Part shown: in pieces, positions 52,818 to 62,143 of the stretch
Layout: each line of letters begins with the position of its first letter
Position numbering within the stretch: the stretch's first letter is position 1
Translations under genes and position numbers: made by a program
Notes under the pieces: generated by a model
What the model saw: the letters and a program-made list of their open reading frames with translations, nothing else
The model's database searches: none
What the model was told of the DNA's origin: nothing
From: Bosea sp. 685
GTDB lineage: Bacteria > Pseudomonadota > Alphaproteobacteria > Rhizobiales > Beijerinckiaceae
DNA: 64,000 bases
Assembly: GCF_031884435.1 (NCBI RefSeq)
Contig: NZ_CP134779.1
Coordinates: 5,456,001 to 5,520,000 of the forward strand
Direction of reading: 5' to 3'

Positions 52818-53641
52818 GCACAGCATCGCAATCCGGCGCGACCGGACATTTCACCGCCGAAACTCCCGACGGCGCCGTACTGCACGTGACCAGCGAGGGC
52901 CAGGGCCCGACGCTGCTGCTCGTCAGCGGGCTCGGCGGCACAGCCGGCTTCTGGAAGAGCAATGCCGCGACGCTGGCGCGCTCCTTCCGCATCATCCGCT
53001 TCGACCAGCGTGGCATCGGCGCGAGCACGCGCGGCACCGCCGCCTGCACCATCGACCAATTGGCGCAGGACTGCCTCAGCGTGCTCGATGCCGCCGGGGC
53101 CGACCGCACTGTCCTGCTCGGCCATTCGACCGGCGGCTGCATCGGCCAGGCGCTGGGCCGGCTCGCGCCCGAACGGCTCGACGGGCTGATCCTGAGCGCG
53201 ACCTGGCTCAAGCCCAGCCGCTACATGACCAGCCTGTTCGGTACCCGTCGCGCAATCCTCGACGAGAACCCGCATGCCTATGCCGCGACCGCCGCGCTGA
53301 TGGCCTATCCGCCAGCCTGGATCGAGGCGAATTGGGGCACTTACGAGGCCGCCCTCACCTCTGCCCCGGTGACGGCGCAGGCACGGCAGGTCGTGCGCGA
53401 GCGCATCGACGCGCTGATGTCCTTCGACGGCTCCGCCAGCACCGCCTCGCTGATGATGCCGATCCTGGTCCTGGGCGCGCGCGACGACATGATCGTGCCA
53501 GCCTTCCTGCAGGAGGAGCTGGCGGCAGCACTGCCTGGATCGCGCAAGACGATGCTCGACACGGGAGGGCATTTCTTCCCGGTCTCGCGGCCCGACGCCT
53601 TCACCGCGAATGTCGCGGAATGGATCGGCGAGCTCGGATGA
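52814..53641 (+). CDS. Alpha/beta-fold hydrolase
   Basis: This 275-residue hydrolase has the oxyanion-hole region LLVSGLGGTAGFWKS, the nucleophile elbow GHSTGG (Ser in VLLGHSTGGCIGQAL), an acid Asp in LVLGARDDMIVP, and the catalytic His in LDTGGHFFPV. The order fits enol-lactonase and aminoacrylate-hydrolase-like members. Its substrate should be an ester, lactone or amide made or imported by the cluster. It overlaps NIPSNAP and the aspartate dehydrogenase gene by 4 bp each. Confidence 0.9.
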   Translation: MSTASQSGATGHFTAETPDGAVLHVTSEGQGPTLLLVSGLGGTAGFWKSNAATLARSFRIIRFDQRGIGASTRGTAACTIDQLAQDCLSVLDAAGADRTVLLGHSTGGCIGQALGRLAPERLDGLILSATWLKPSRYMTSLFGTRRAILDENPHAYAATAALMAYPPAWIEANWGTYEAALTSAPVTAQARQVVRERIDALMSFDGSASTASLMMPILVLGARDDMIVPAFLQEELAAALPGSRKTMLDTGGHFFPVSRPDAFTANVAEWIGELG

Positions 53642-54444
53642 AGCCGCGCCGCCTCGTCCTGATCGGCTTCGGCGCGATCGCCAGCGATCTCGCTACTGCG
53701 CTGCTCGACGCGTCGCAGCCGGGTTATGCGCTCGGTGTGCTGCTGAGGCCGGGATCGGCCTCGCGCCAGCGCCTGCCGCAGGGCTGTACCCCGCTCTCGG
53801 ACCTCGCCGAGCTCGCCGCCTTCGCCCCCGACCTCGTCGTCGAGGCGGCGGGACATGAGGCGGTGCGCGGCAGCGTTCCGGGCTGTCTTGCGCTTGGCCT
53901 GCCCGTGCTGATCTCCTCGATCGGCGCCTTGCATGACGAGGCCTTGCTTGCGAGCCTGGTCGCCACGGCGCGCGAGCATGGCGGGCGCTTGCTGCTGCCC
54001 TCGGGCGCGCTCGGTGCGCTCGACTATGTCCGCGCGGTTCGGCACGCAAGCGAGCTGACGCTGCGCTATGAATCGCGCAAGCCTCCCGCCGCCTGGAGCG
54101 CGGAGCTCAAGGCGCTCGGCCATGATCCCGAAAGGCTCGATGCCCCCGTGACCCTGTTCTCGGGCAATGCGCGCGAGGCGGCGGCGGCCTATCCGCAAAA
54201 CCTCAATGTCGCGGCCGCGCTGGCGCTGGCGGGGCCGGGCTTCGAGGCGACCGGCGTCGATGTGATCTGCGACCCCGCCGCGACCGGCAACACCCATGTC
54301 GTGACCGCACGCAGCGAATTCGGCACCATGCATCTTGCCATCGCCAACCGGCCCTCGCCGAGCAATCCGAAATCCTCCTGGATCGTCGGCCGCTCGCTGC
54401 TGGCGGCGATCGAGCAGTTCTTCGCTCCGGTGATGATGCTGTGA
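53638..54444 (+). CDS. L-aspartate dehydrogenase-like protein (NadX family)
   Basis: The 268 residues have an N-terminal NAD(P)-binding domain (RRLVLIGFGAIASDLATALL) and the aspartate-dehydrogenase catalytic domain: LPSGALGALDYVRAVRHASE, LFSGNAREAAAAYPQNLNVA, and a conserved His in TGNTHVVTARSEFG. The family deaminates L-aspartate to iminoaspartate and oxaloacetate. Some members act on other amino acids in catabolic clusters. The start overlaps the hydrolase stop. The open frame upstream is out of place and not coding. Confidence 0.85.
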   Translation: MKPRRLVLIGFGAIASDLATALLDASQPGYALGVLLRPGSASRQRLPQGCTPLSDLAELAAFAPDLVVEAAGHEAVRGSVPGCLALGLPVLISSIGALHDEALLASLVATAREHGGRLLLPSGALGALDYVRAVRHASELTLRYESRKPPAAWSAELKALGHDPERLDAPVTLFSGNAREAAAAYPQNLNVAAALALAGPGFEATGVDVICDPAATGNTHVVTARSEFGTMHLAIANRPSPSNPKSSWIVGRSLLAAIEQFFAPVMML

Positions 54445-54507
54445 CGGCCTTTCGCACCTGATATATAAATACGGCGCAATCCCGTGGCGAGACGAAGGAC
54501 GGACAGG

Positions 54508-55266
54508 ATGAAGCTTGCTGGCAAGATCGCGATCATCACCGGGGGCGGTTCCGGCATCGGCCACGAGGCGGCGAAGCTCTTCGCGGCAGAGGGCGCGATC
54601 GTGATCGTCGCCGACCGTGACGGGGCTGCCGCGGAACGCGTCGCGGCCGAGATCGAGAGCGATTCCGGCAAGGCGAGCGCACATACGATCGACGTCAGCA
54701 AGGAAGCCGAGATCAAGGCGATGATCGACAGGGTCGTCGCCGATCATGGCCGGCTCGACATCCTCGTCAACAATGCCGGCTTCGGTTTCGCCGGCACGGT
54801 CGTCACCACATCGGAAACCGACTGGGACGCGCTGATGGCGGTGAACGTCAAGGGCGTGTTCTTCGGCTGCAAGCATGCGATCCCAGTCATGGAAAAGCAG
54901 GGCGGCGGCGTCATCGTCAACACGGCGTCCGCCGTCGCCAATGTCGGCATCACCGATCGCGCAGCCTATGTCGCCTCGAAGGGTGCGGTCGCCGCGCTGA
55001 CGCGGGCTATGGCGATCGACCATGTCGCAGCCAAGATCCGGATCAACTGCGTCGCGCCGGGCACGATCGAATCGCCCTATTTCGCCAAGATCCTGAGCGG
55101 ACCCGACGGTGCCGAACTCCGACACGGCCTTGAGCAACGCCAGGCCATGGAGCGACTGGGACAGCCCGTCGAGATCGCCAGGGCGATGCTCTTTCTCGCC
55201 AGCGACGACGCGTCGTTCTGCACGGGAACGACGCTGGTTGCCGACGGCGGTTGGACAGCGCGCTGA
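54508..55266 (+). CDS. Short-chain dehydrogenase/reductase (SDR), first copy
   Basis: This classical SDR of 252 residues has the cofactor motif TGGGSGIG, structural NNAG (LDILVNNAGFG), catalytic Ser in VNTASAVANVG, Tyr and Lys in YVASKGAV, and PGTI. The acidic residue after the second strand (VADRD) suggests NAD(H). The ATG at 54508 follows AAGGACGGACAGG; earlier codons look non-coding. It is about 60 bp past the aspartate dehydrogenase gene and 54 bp before a second SDR. It shares the orientation of the island's first operon. Confidence 0.92.
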   Translation: MKLAGKIAIITGGGSGIGHEAAKLFAAEGAIVIVADRDGAAAERVAAEIESDSGKASAHTIDVSKEAEIKAMIDRVVADHGRLDILVNNAGFGFAGTVVTTSETDWDALMAVNVKGVFFGCKHAIPVMEKQGGGVIVNTASAVANVGITDRAAYVASKGAVAALTRAMAIDHVAAKIRINCVAPGTIESPYFAKILSGPDGAELRHGLEQRQAMERLGQPVEIARAMLFLASDDASFCTGTTLVADGGWTAR

Positions 55267-55320
55267 TATATTATAAGGAGCGGCTCGCTCTCCAGACTCC
55301 GATCGACAGGATTTCCGCGC

Positions 55321-56091
55321 ATGTACGGACTTGAAGGACGCAAGGCGATCGTCACCGGCGCCGCCCATGGCATCGGCAGGGCCATCGCGGCGCGGCTGCT
55401 CACTGAGGGCTGCGATGTCGGCATTCTGGATTTTGATCTCGCGGCCGCCGAGGCGACGGCTGAAAGCCTGCGCAAGGATGGCGGCAAGGTCGCGGTCGCG
55501 GCCGGCGACGTCTCGTCGAGCGCTCAGGTGGAGGCCGCCGTCGAGACGCTGCGCGCGGCGCTCGGCCCCATCGACATCCTGGTCAACAATGCCGGCATCC
55601 TGAAGGTCGGCAAGCTGCTCGAGACCAGCGAGGCGGACTGGAAGGCGCATTTCTCGGTCAATGTCGACGGGCTGTTCCACATGACGCGCGCCGTCGCGCC
55701 CGAGATGGTTGCGAACCGCAAGGGCGCCATCGTCAACATCGCCTCCTGGATGGGAAAATCGGGCGTGGCTTCGTACAGCGCCTATTGCGCCTCGAAATTC
55801 GCGATCGTCGGCATCACCCAGTCGCTCGCGACCGAACTCGGCGAGCACGGCGTGCGCGTCAACGCCGTCGGTCCGGGCCTGATTGTCGACACCAAGATGC
55901 GCGACGAATCCGAGATCAAGCGCAAGGCCGAAGGACTGCCCGACGCCTATGAGCGCGCGCAGGCGATCCCCCTGCGGCGGCCGGGCTTTCCCGACGACAT
56001 CGCCAAGGCCGTCGCCTTCCTGTCCTCAGACGAAGCCGACTACATCACGGGCGAGACGATCAGCATCACTGGCGGCCTCTGGAACGACTGA
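55321..56091 (+). CDS. Short-chain dehydrogenase/reductase (SDR), second copy
   Basis: This 256-residue classical SDR has TGAAHGIG, DILVNNAGIL, the catalytic Ser in IVNIASWMGKSG, Tyr/Lys in YSAYCASKFA, and PGLIVDT. The acidic DFD after the second strand suggests NAD(H). It is only distantly similar to the SDR just upstream, so the pair probably acts on different steps or substrates. TATAAGGAGCGG lies in the gap before it, a possible ribosome site but far from the ATG. It ends 25 bp from the convergent PhnD-like gene. Confidence 0.92.
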   Translation: MYGLEGRKAIVTGAAHGIGRAIAARLLTEGCDVGILDFDLAAAEATAESLRKDGGKVAVAAGDVSSSAQVEAAVETLRAALGPIDILVNNAGILKVGKLLETSEADWKAHFSVNVDGLFHMTRAVAPEMVANRKGAIVNIASWMGKSGVASYSAYCASKFAIVGITQSLATELGEHGVRVNAVGPGLIVDTKMRDESEIKRKAEGLPDAYERAQAIPLRRPGFPDDIAKAVAFLSSDEADYITGETISITGGLWND

Positions 56092-56116
56092 GCGCACCCT
56101 ATCCCGGCTCGCCGCC

Positions 56117-57025
56117 CTATCCCGGCTCGCCATATCCGGATTTGTCGAGGACGGCTGCCTGCGCCAGCAACGGCCGGTAATCGTCAAGCGCCACAGTGGC
56201 AAAGCCGGTGAGGCATAATTCGGCGAGGACAGGCTCTGCCGCCGAGGCCGCGCCAAGCCCCAGCAACGCGCCGCGCAAGGCTGCAACACTCGCGGGGTCG
56301 ATCCCGTTCGACGCAGCCAGCAGCGGCATCGGCGTTGCTTGCGTCGTCGCGACGACGCGCAGCCTTGCCGCCGTCCCGGGCTCATGCCGCTTCAGCAGAT
56401 CGTGGAAATAGGAATCGAGCGGTCCGATATCGATACGGTCGTCGAGCACGGCCTCGATCACCCGGCGCGGCGTCATCAATTCACCGATGCTCTCGCGATA
56501 AAGCGGTCCACCAGGGCTAGAGCAGTTTCCGATCCAGTTGGATCGTTCAATTGCTCTAGCACCTTGTTTTGACGCGTTTTCTTCACGCGAACCGGTGTCC
56601 ACTTCGCTCGAAAACGCTTTCGCATAAGGCAGCAGGTGCCGACGCAGCGCCTGGAAGCCGGATTGCGAATGCCTGCTCGTCCAGCCGATGCGGCCACCAA
56701 ACGTATCCTGCAGCGTCCGGAGCGGGCCCTCAGTGCGCACGATCAGATCGCTGGCGTAGAGAGGTTGTCCGGATGCGAGCGGGCTTGCGGGGATGGGCGC
56801 CGCGATCGGCTGTAGGGGAAAGCCGCCACCGGCGAGGGGAAAGCCGCAGATGAAGGCGAGGCCAAGATCCTCACGCCGCCAGAGTTCCTCAAGCGGCGCG
56901 GGCGCGGCGTGCTCGACCACCGCAAGCGGCACGCCGGCTTTCTCAGAGACCAGCGCGAACAGTTCTGCCCAGGCGGCGCGAACGCCGGCATTGACCGCAT
57001 ACATCCGCGCATTGGCGACGAGCAT
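56117..57025 (-). CDS. PhnD/SsuA-like substrate-binding protein with in-frame repeat insertion
   Basis: This 302-residue protein resembles PhnD-type periplasmic binding proteins in the segments MLVANARMYAVNAGVRAAWA, GRIGWTSRHSQSGFQALRRH and YRESIGELMTPRRVIEAVLD-DRIDIGPLDSY. No signal peptide is seen at this start, so the export route is unclear. Residues ~135-171 (AKAFSSEVDTGSREE through NWIGNCSSPG) are encoded by a RIME-like repeat and are not part of the family. The insertion keeps frame over 111 bp. The native protein would be ~265 residues. It starts 14 bp past the ornithine-cyclodeaminase-like gene in the dpp operon. Activity may be reduced or lost. Confidence 0.8.
   Translation of the reverse strand: MLVANARMYAVNAGVRAAWAELFALVSEKAGVPLAVVEHAAPAPLEELWRREDLGLAFICGFPLAGGGFPLQPIAAPIPASPLASGQPLYASDLIVRTEGPLRTLQDTFGGRIGWTSRHSQSGFQALRRHLLPYAKAFSSEVDTGSREENASKQGARAIERSNWIGNCSSPGGPLYRESIGELMTPRRVIEAVLDDRIDIGPLDSYFHDLLKRHEPGTAARLRVVATTQATPMPLLAASNGIDPASVAALRGALLGLGAASAAEPVLAELCLTGFATVALDDYRPLLAQAAVLDKSGYGEPG
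56513..56623 (-). repeat. RIME-like mosaic repeat inserted in frame in the PhnD-like gene
   Basis: The element combines module B (56517-56559, ends CTAGAGCA/TTGCTCTAG, core GATCCAGTTGGATC) with module A (56560-56623, with CACGCGAACCGGTGTCCACT and CTCGAAAACGCTTTCGC). On the minus strand it reads in the same order as the copy at 42447-42576. It covers 37 codons with no stop. Confidence 0.85.
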
Positions 57026-57039
57026 CGGCCTGGTCCCGC

Positions 57040-58059
57040 TCAGGCGAAGCGCAGGCGCTGGCCGATGCCCAGCCGCTTGCCCTTCTCCAGCATGGCGTGG
57101 CCGAGCGCGATATCCGACAGCGACAGGCCACGATGCCAGAACAGGATGGTCTCGTCCTCGCTCTCGCGGCCAGGTTTCAGGCCGGCGACGATCTGGCCCA
57201 TCTCGGCATGCAGCGTCGCCTCCGAAAGCTTGCCGGCCTCGACATGGGCGCGCAAGCTGCCGAACTTGCCGCCCTTGCACTGGCCCCAATCATCGACGAC
57301 GAGCTTGCTCATGATGTCGGTCAGCGAGAACTCGACCGCGCTCATCGTGCCATAGGGCACGACGAAGGCGCCCTTTTTGATCCACTGCGTCTTCAGCATC
57401 GGCTCGGGCTGGTCGAGCCGCGACGCTTCCACGACGATGTCCGCGCCCTCGACGCAGGATCGCCAGTCCGGCGTGGCGACGACGGGCTTGCCGAGATCGG
57501 CAGAGAGTTTCGCGGCGAAGGCGTTCTGGCTCTCGGCCCGGCGCGAATGCACGCGGATCTCGTCGAAATCGAAGAGATGGTCGAGCAGGCGGACATTCCA
57601 ATAGGCGGTGCCGCGCGCGCCGATATGGCCGAGCACCTTGGAGCCCTTGCGAGCGAGATATTTCGCGCCGATGGCAGTGACCGCACCAGTGCGCATGTCG
57701 GTGATGCCGGATGCGTCGAGGATCGCCTTGGGGCTGCCGTTGAAGCGGTCGAACAGGGTCAGCACTGCGAGTTCCGAGGGCAGGCCGATCTTGTAGTTCT
57801 CGACGAAGTCTCCGACGACCTTGACGCCGGCTGCGTCGATCTCGCCGCCGAGCGCGCCGCGCAGCACATTGAAATGGCCGTTCGCCGCCTTCGGCTCGAG
57901 ATGCATGCGCGGCTCGATCACGGCCTCGCCGCGCCCCTGCGTCGCCAGCGAGCCCTCGATCGCAGCCAGGATCTCGTCATCGGTGATGGCAAGCGCCTCG
58001 ATGTCGAGGCGGTTCATATAGGTGATGTAGATCGGCGGCATGGCAGCGGGCGCGGACAT
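57040..58059 (-). CDS. Ornithine cyclodeaminase/mu-crystallin family protein
   Basis: The 339 residues show the family core: IEPRMHLEPKAANGHFNVLR, GVKVVGDFVENYKIGLPSEL, ASGITDMRTGAVTAIGAKYL, and the NAD-binding GHIGARGTA. Family members deaminate ornithine to proline, reduce imines, or act in opine and ectoine catabolism. The substrate cannot be told. It follows dppF by 18 bp and precedes the PhnD-like gene by 14 bp, so it probably processes an amino acid brought in by the transporter. Confidence 0.88.
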   Translation of the reverse strand: MSAPAAMPPIYITYMNRLDIEALAITDDEILAAIEGSLATQGRGEAVIEPRMHLEPKAANGHFNVLRGALGGEIDAAGVKVVGDFVENYKIGLPSELAVLTLFDRFNGSPKAILDASGITDMRTGAVTAIGAKYLARKGSKVLGHIGARGTAYWNVRLLDHLFDFDEIRVHSRRAESQNAFAAKLSADLGKPVVATPDWRSCVEGADIVVEASRLDQPEPMLKTQWIKKGAFVVPYGTMSAVEFSLTDIMSKLVVDDWGQCKGGKFGSLRAHVEAGKLSEATLHAEMGQIVAGLKPGRESEDETILFWHRGLSLSDIALGHAMLEKGKRLGIGQRLRFA

Positions 58060-58077
58060 GGCTTTTGCTCCTCGGGA

Positions 58078-59051
58078 TCAGGCCGTATGGGCGGCGGCGG
58101 CGGTCAGCGGGAAATGGCAGCGCACGCGGCGGCCGGTGCCCAGTTCGCGCAGCTCCGGCATCTCGATCTTGCAACGCTCCGCGACCTGCGGGCAGCGCGT
58201 ATGGAAGCGGCAGCCGGAAGGCGGATTAATCGGGCTCGGGATCTCGCCCTTCAGGATGATGCGCTCGCGGCGCCTGGCCGGATCGACGGAGGGGTTGGTC
58301 GAGAGCAGCGCTGCCGCATAGGGGTGGGCCGGGGCCTCGAACAGCGCCCTGGTCGGCGCCTCCTCGACGATCTGGCCGAGATACATCACGATCGTCCGGC
58401 CGGTCAGCCGCCGCACGACATTGAGGTTGTGGCTGACGACGAGATAGGTCAGCGCGAACTCCTCATGCAGGTCGCGTATCAGATTGAGCAATTCGCCCTG
58501 CACGGAGACGTCGAGGCCGGCAGTCGGTTCGTCGGCGACGATGATCTGGGGCTCCAGCACCAAAGCGCGCATGATCGCGACGCGGCGCGCCTGTCCGCCC
58601 GAGACCTGATGCGGAAATTTGTCGAGCGTCGCCTCGGGCAAGCCGAGGCGCTTGAGGATGCGCAGCAAGCGGGCGCGACCCTCGGCCATCGGCAATCCGT
58701 GGATCTTCAACGGCTCCTCGGCCAGCGCCCGGATGCGCATGCGCGGCGAGAGCGAGGCGACCGCCTCCTGCTTGAGCATCTGCGCCTGCCGGCGAAAGCC
58801 GAGCGGATCGCGCGCGAGACGCGCCGCCAACGGCTCCCCGGCGATCGTTACGCGGCCGGATGAAGCGGGCAGCAGCCCCATCAGCACGCGGCAGAGCGTG
58901 GTCTTGCCCGAGCCGGATTCCCCGACGAGGCCAACGATTTCACCGCTCTCGATCGCGAAGGAGACGCCGTCGAGCGCCCGTACCTTGCCGCCATAGACGA
59001 GCGAGACCTCGTCGAAGGCGATCAATGGTGCGCGCTGCGCCGCCGGCGCAC

Positions 59052-59055
<4 letters not shown>
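58078..59055 (-). CDS. Dipeptide/oligopeptide ABC transporter ATPase (DppF/OppF type)
   Basis: This 325-residue ATPase has Walker A GLVGESGSGKTTL, a Q-loop region MLKQEAVASLSPRMRIR, the signature VSGGQARRVAIMRAL, Walker B IIVADEPTAGLD, and the C-terminal oligopeptide-transporter extension with CRFHTRCPQVAERC. The cysteine-rich RxHTRCP motif is typical of DppF/OppF. The signature Gln is followed by Ala rather than Gln. The start used is ATG 59055, overlapping the dppD stop by 4 bp. Confidence 0.92.
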
Positions 59056-60056
<1,001 letters not shown>

Positions 60057-60057
60057 G

Positions 60058-60912
60058 TTAGCGCTCCCCGTCGAGGCGCGGATCGACCGCGTCGCGAAGC
60101 GCCTCGCCGAAGAGCGTGAAGCCGAGCGTGGCGAGGCCGAGCGCGCTGCTGGCGATCACCACGGGGAGCTTGGAATCCGAGAGATAGGCATAGCCGTCAT
60201 AGATCAGCGTGCCCCAGCTCGCGAGCGGCGGCCTGACGCCGAGCCCGATGAAGGACAGTCCGGCCTCGATGGTGATGACCACGGGAATGTCGATCGAGGC
60301 GAGCACGACGAGCGGCCCGGCGATATTGGGCAGGATATGCGAGAAGACGATGCGCCAGGCGGAGGCCCCGAGCAGCCGCTCGGCCTCGATATAGGGCGCA
60401 TTGCGCACGGTCAGCACCTGGGCGCGGGCGACACGGCCGAAATGCGGGATCAGCGTGACCGCGACGATGATCACCACGAGCATGGTCGAGGGGCCGAAAA
60501 CCGCGACAGCCGCCAGCGCCAATACGAGACTGGGGAAGGACGAGACCACGTCGAACAGGATCAGGATGAGCCGCTCGGAGCGCGCCGGCAGAGAGGCCGC
60601 GAGGATGCCGAGCAGCGTGCCGGCGATGAGCGCCGTCGAGATCGCGGTCAGCGCCACCGCCATGGCGACACTCGCGCCATGGACGAGCCGGCTGTAGAGA
60701 TCGCGCCCGAGATGGTCGGTGCCGAGCCAATGCTGGGCGGTGGGGCCGGAGAAGCGGTTCAGCACATCGAGCGCATCGGGATCATGCGTTGCCACCAGCG
60801 GCGCGAACACGGCCGACAGCACCACGACCGCGACGATGACGAGCCCGACCGCGCCGCCGAGATGCGAGCCGATGCGCCGGACGGTGCCGACCGTTGCCGC
60901 AAGCGCATTCAT
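60058..60912 (-). CDS. Dipeptide/oligopeptide ABC transporter permease (DppC type)
   Basis: The 284-residue inner-membrane protein has a first helix at GGAVGLVIVAVVVLSAVFAP, the N-terminal OppC signature (WLGTDHLGRDLYSRLVHG), and about six helices in all. The EAA loop is EAERLLGASAWRIVFSHILP-NIAGPL. It overlaps dppB by 4 bp and is followed 1 bp later by dppD. Confidence 0.92.
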   Translation of the reverse strand: MNALAATVGTVRRIGSHLGGAVGLVIVAVVVLSAVFAPLVATHDPDALDVLNRFSGPTAQHWLGTDHLGRDLYSRLVHGASVAMAVALTAISTALIAGTLLGILAASLPARSERLILILFDVVSSFPSLVLALAAVAVFGPSTMLVVIIVAVTLIPHFGRVARAQVLTVRNAPYIEAERLLGASAWRIVFSHILPNIAGPLVVLASIDIPVVITIEAGLSFIGLGVRPPLASWGTLIYDGYAYLSDSKLPVVIASSALGLATLGFTLFGEALRDAVDPRLDGER

Positions 60913-61883
60913 TGCCCGGCCGCCTGCGGCGCGCCATCACGGCGGATGCGCGGGTCGATCGCGGAATAGCTGAGATCGACGAGGAGGTTGGTGACGACGA
61001 AGATCAGCACCACGACCAGCACCGCCCCCTGCAGGACAGAGAAATTGCGGGTTGCGATCGCATCGAAAATCAGGCGGCCGAGGCCCGGCCGCGCGAAGAC
61101 GATCTCGACCAGCACGGCTCCGCCAAGCAAACGGCCGATGCCCATGCCGAGCACGGCGATGGTCGGGATGCAGGCGTTCTTGAGCGCGTATTTATAGGTC
61201 ACCATCCGGTTCGGCAGGCCGTAGGCGCGCGCGGTGCGGATATAATTCTCGCCCATCACCTCCAGCATGGAACTGCGCATGAGGCGCGCGATGAAGCCGA
61301 TCCAGCCGACGCTCAGCGCTGTCGTCGGCAGGATCAGGCGCTTGGCCTGGTCGAGCCAGTCGCCGGGCTGACCGGCGCCAAGCACGGGCAGCCAGTCCAA
61401 CCAGATCGAGAAGATCAGCAGCAGGAAGATTGCGATGACGAAGGAGGGGATCGCGATGAAGGCGACGCTGATGAAAGCCAGCGCATGGTCGAGAGCCGAG
61501 CCGCGATGCGTCGCGGCATAACAGCCGAGCGGTACGCCGATCACGACCGCGAGCCCGATCGAGGCGAAGGTCAGGATGAAGGTGTAGGGAAGCACCGCGC
61601 CGACGATGCCCGCGACCGGCCGGCCCGAAAGCACGTCGGTGCCGAGATTACCGACCAGGATATTGCCGAAGAAGGTCAGGAGACGGCGATACCAGGGCTG
61701 GTCCAACCCCATCTCGACGATGAAGCGCCGCGCATATTCAGGGGTTGCCTGCGGACCGAGCAGGGCGGTTGCCGGATCGCCCGGCACGACCGCCGAGAGC
61801 GTGAACAGCAGCAGCATCGCGCCAAACACGATCAGCAGCGTCGTGACGAGACGGCTCGCGAGGTAGCGCGCGGTGTCGCTCAT
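60909..61883 (-). CDS. Dipeptide/oligopeptide ABC transporter permease (DppB type)
   Basis: The 324-residue permease has a first membrane helix at LVTTLLIVFGAMLLLFTLSA and the DppB/OppB signature PGDPATALLGPQATPE. About six helices follow, with the EAA loop MLEVMGENYIRTARAYGLPN and a terminal SAIDPRIRRDG. It is 260 bp past the binding-protein gene, separated by a palindromic repeat, and overlaps dppC by 4 bp. Confidence 0.93.
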   Translation of the reverse strand: MSDTARYLASRLVTTLLIVFGAMLLLFTLSAVVPGDPATALLGPQATPEYARRFIVEMGLDQPWYRRLLTFFGNILVGNLGTDVLSGRPVAGIVGAVLPYTFILTFASIGLAVVIGVPLGCYAATHRGSALDHALAFISVAFIAIPSFVIAIFLLLIFSIWLDWLPVLGAGQPGDWLDQAKRLILPTTALSVGWIGFIARLMRSSMLEVMGENYIRTARAYGLPNRMVTYKYALKNACIPTIAVLGMGIGRLLGGAVLVEIVFARPGLGRLIFDAIATRNFSVLQGAVLVVVLIFVVTNLLVDLSYSAIDPRIRRDGAPQAAGQ

Positions 61884-61950
61884 GGCGCAGCCATTGGGAG
61901 GTCAGCTATGCCCCGCCTTGCATTATCGGCTCCCACATCACGACAACCCG

Positions 61951-62063
61951 CGCCGTCATCCCGGGCGGAGCGAAGCGCAGACCCGGGATCCATTCCGGAG
62001 CGCTTGCCGGAGAGGTTCAGGAATGGATTCCGGGTCTCCCTCCGGTCGCCCGGGATGACGGCG
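61951..62063. repeat. Interspersed palindromic repeat between dppA and dppB
   Basis: Perfect 17-bp outer arms CGCCGTCATCCCGGGCG (61951-61967) and CGCCCGGGATGACGGCG (62047-62063) surround a nested, nearly perfect stem ACCCGGGATCCATTCC (61981-61996) / GGAATGGATTCCGGGT (62020-62035). The GAGCGAAGCGCAGA segment is shared with the copy at 11031-11120. On the transcript it follows the binding-protein gene, as at pstS. Confidence 0.9.
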
Positions 62064-62143
62064 TGGGTTTTTAAGCTGCAAGCCTGCAAGACTGGTCCGG
62101 CAATCCAATCACGACCCAAAATCACGGCGTCAGCACCACCCGC

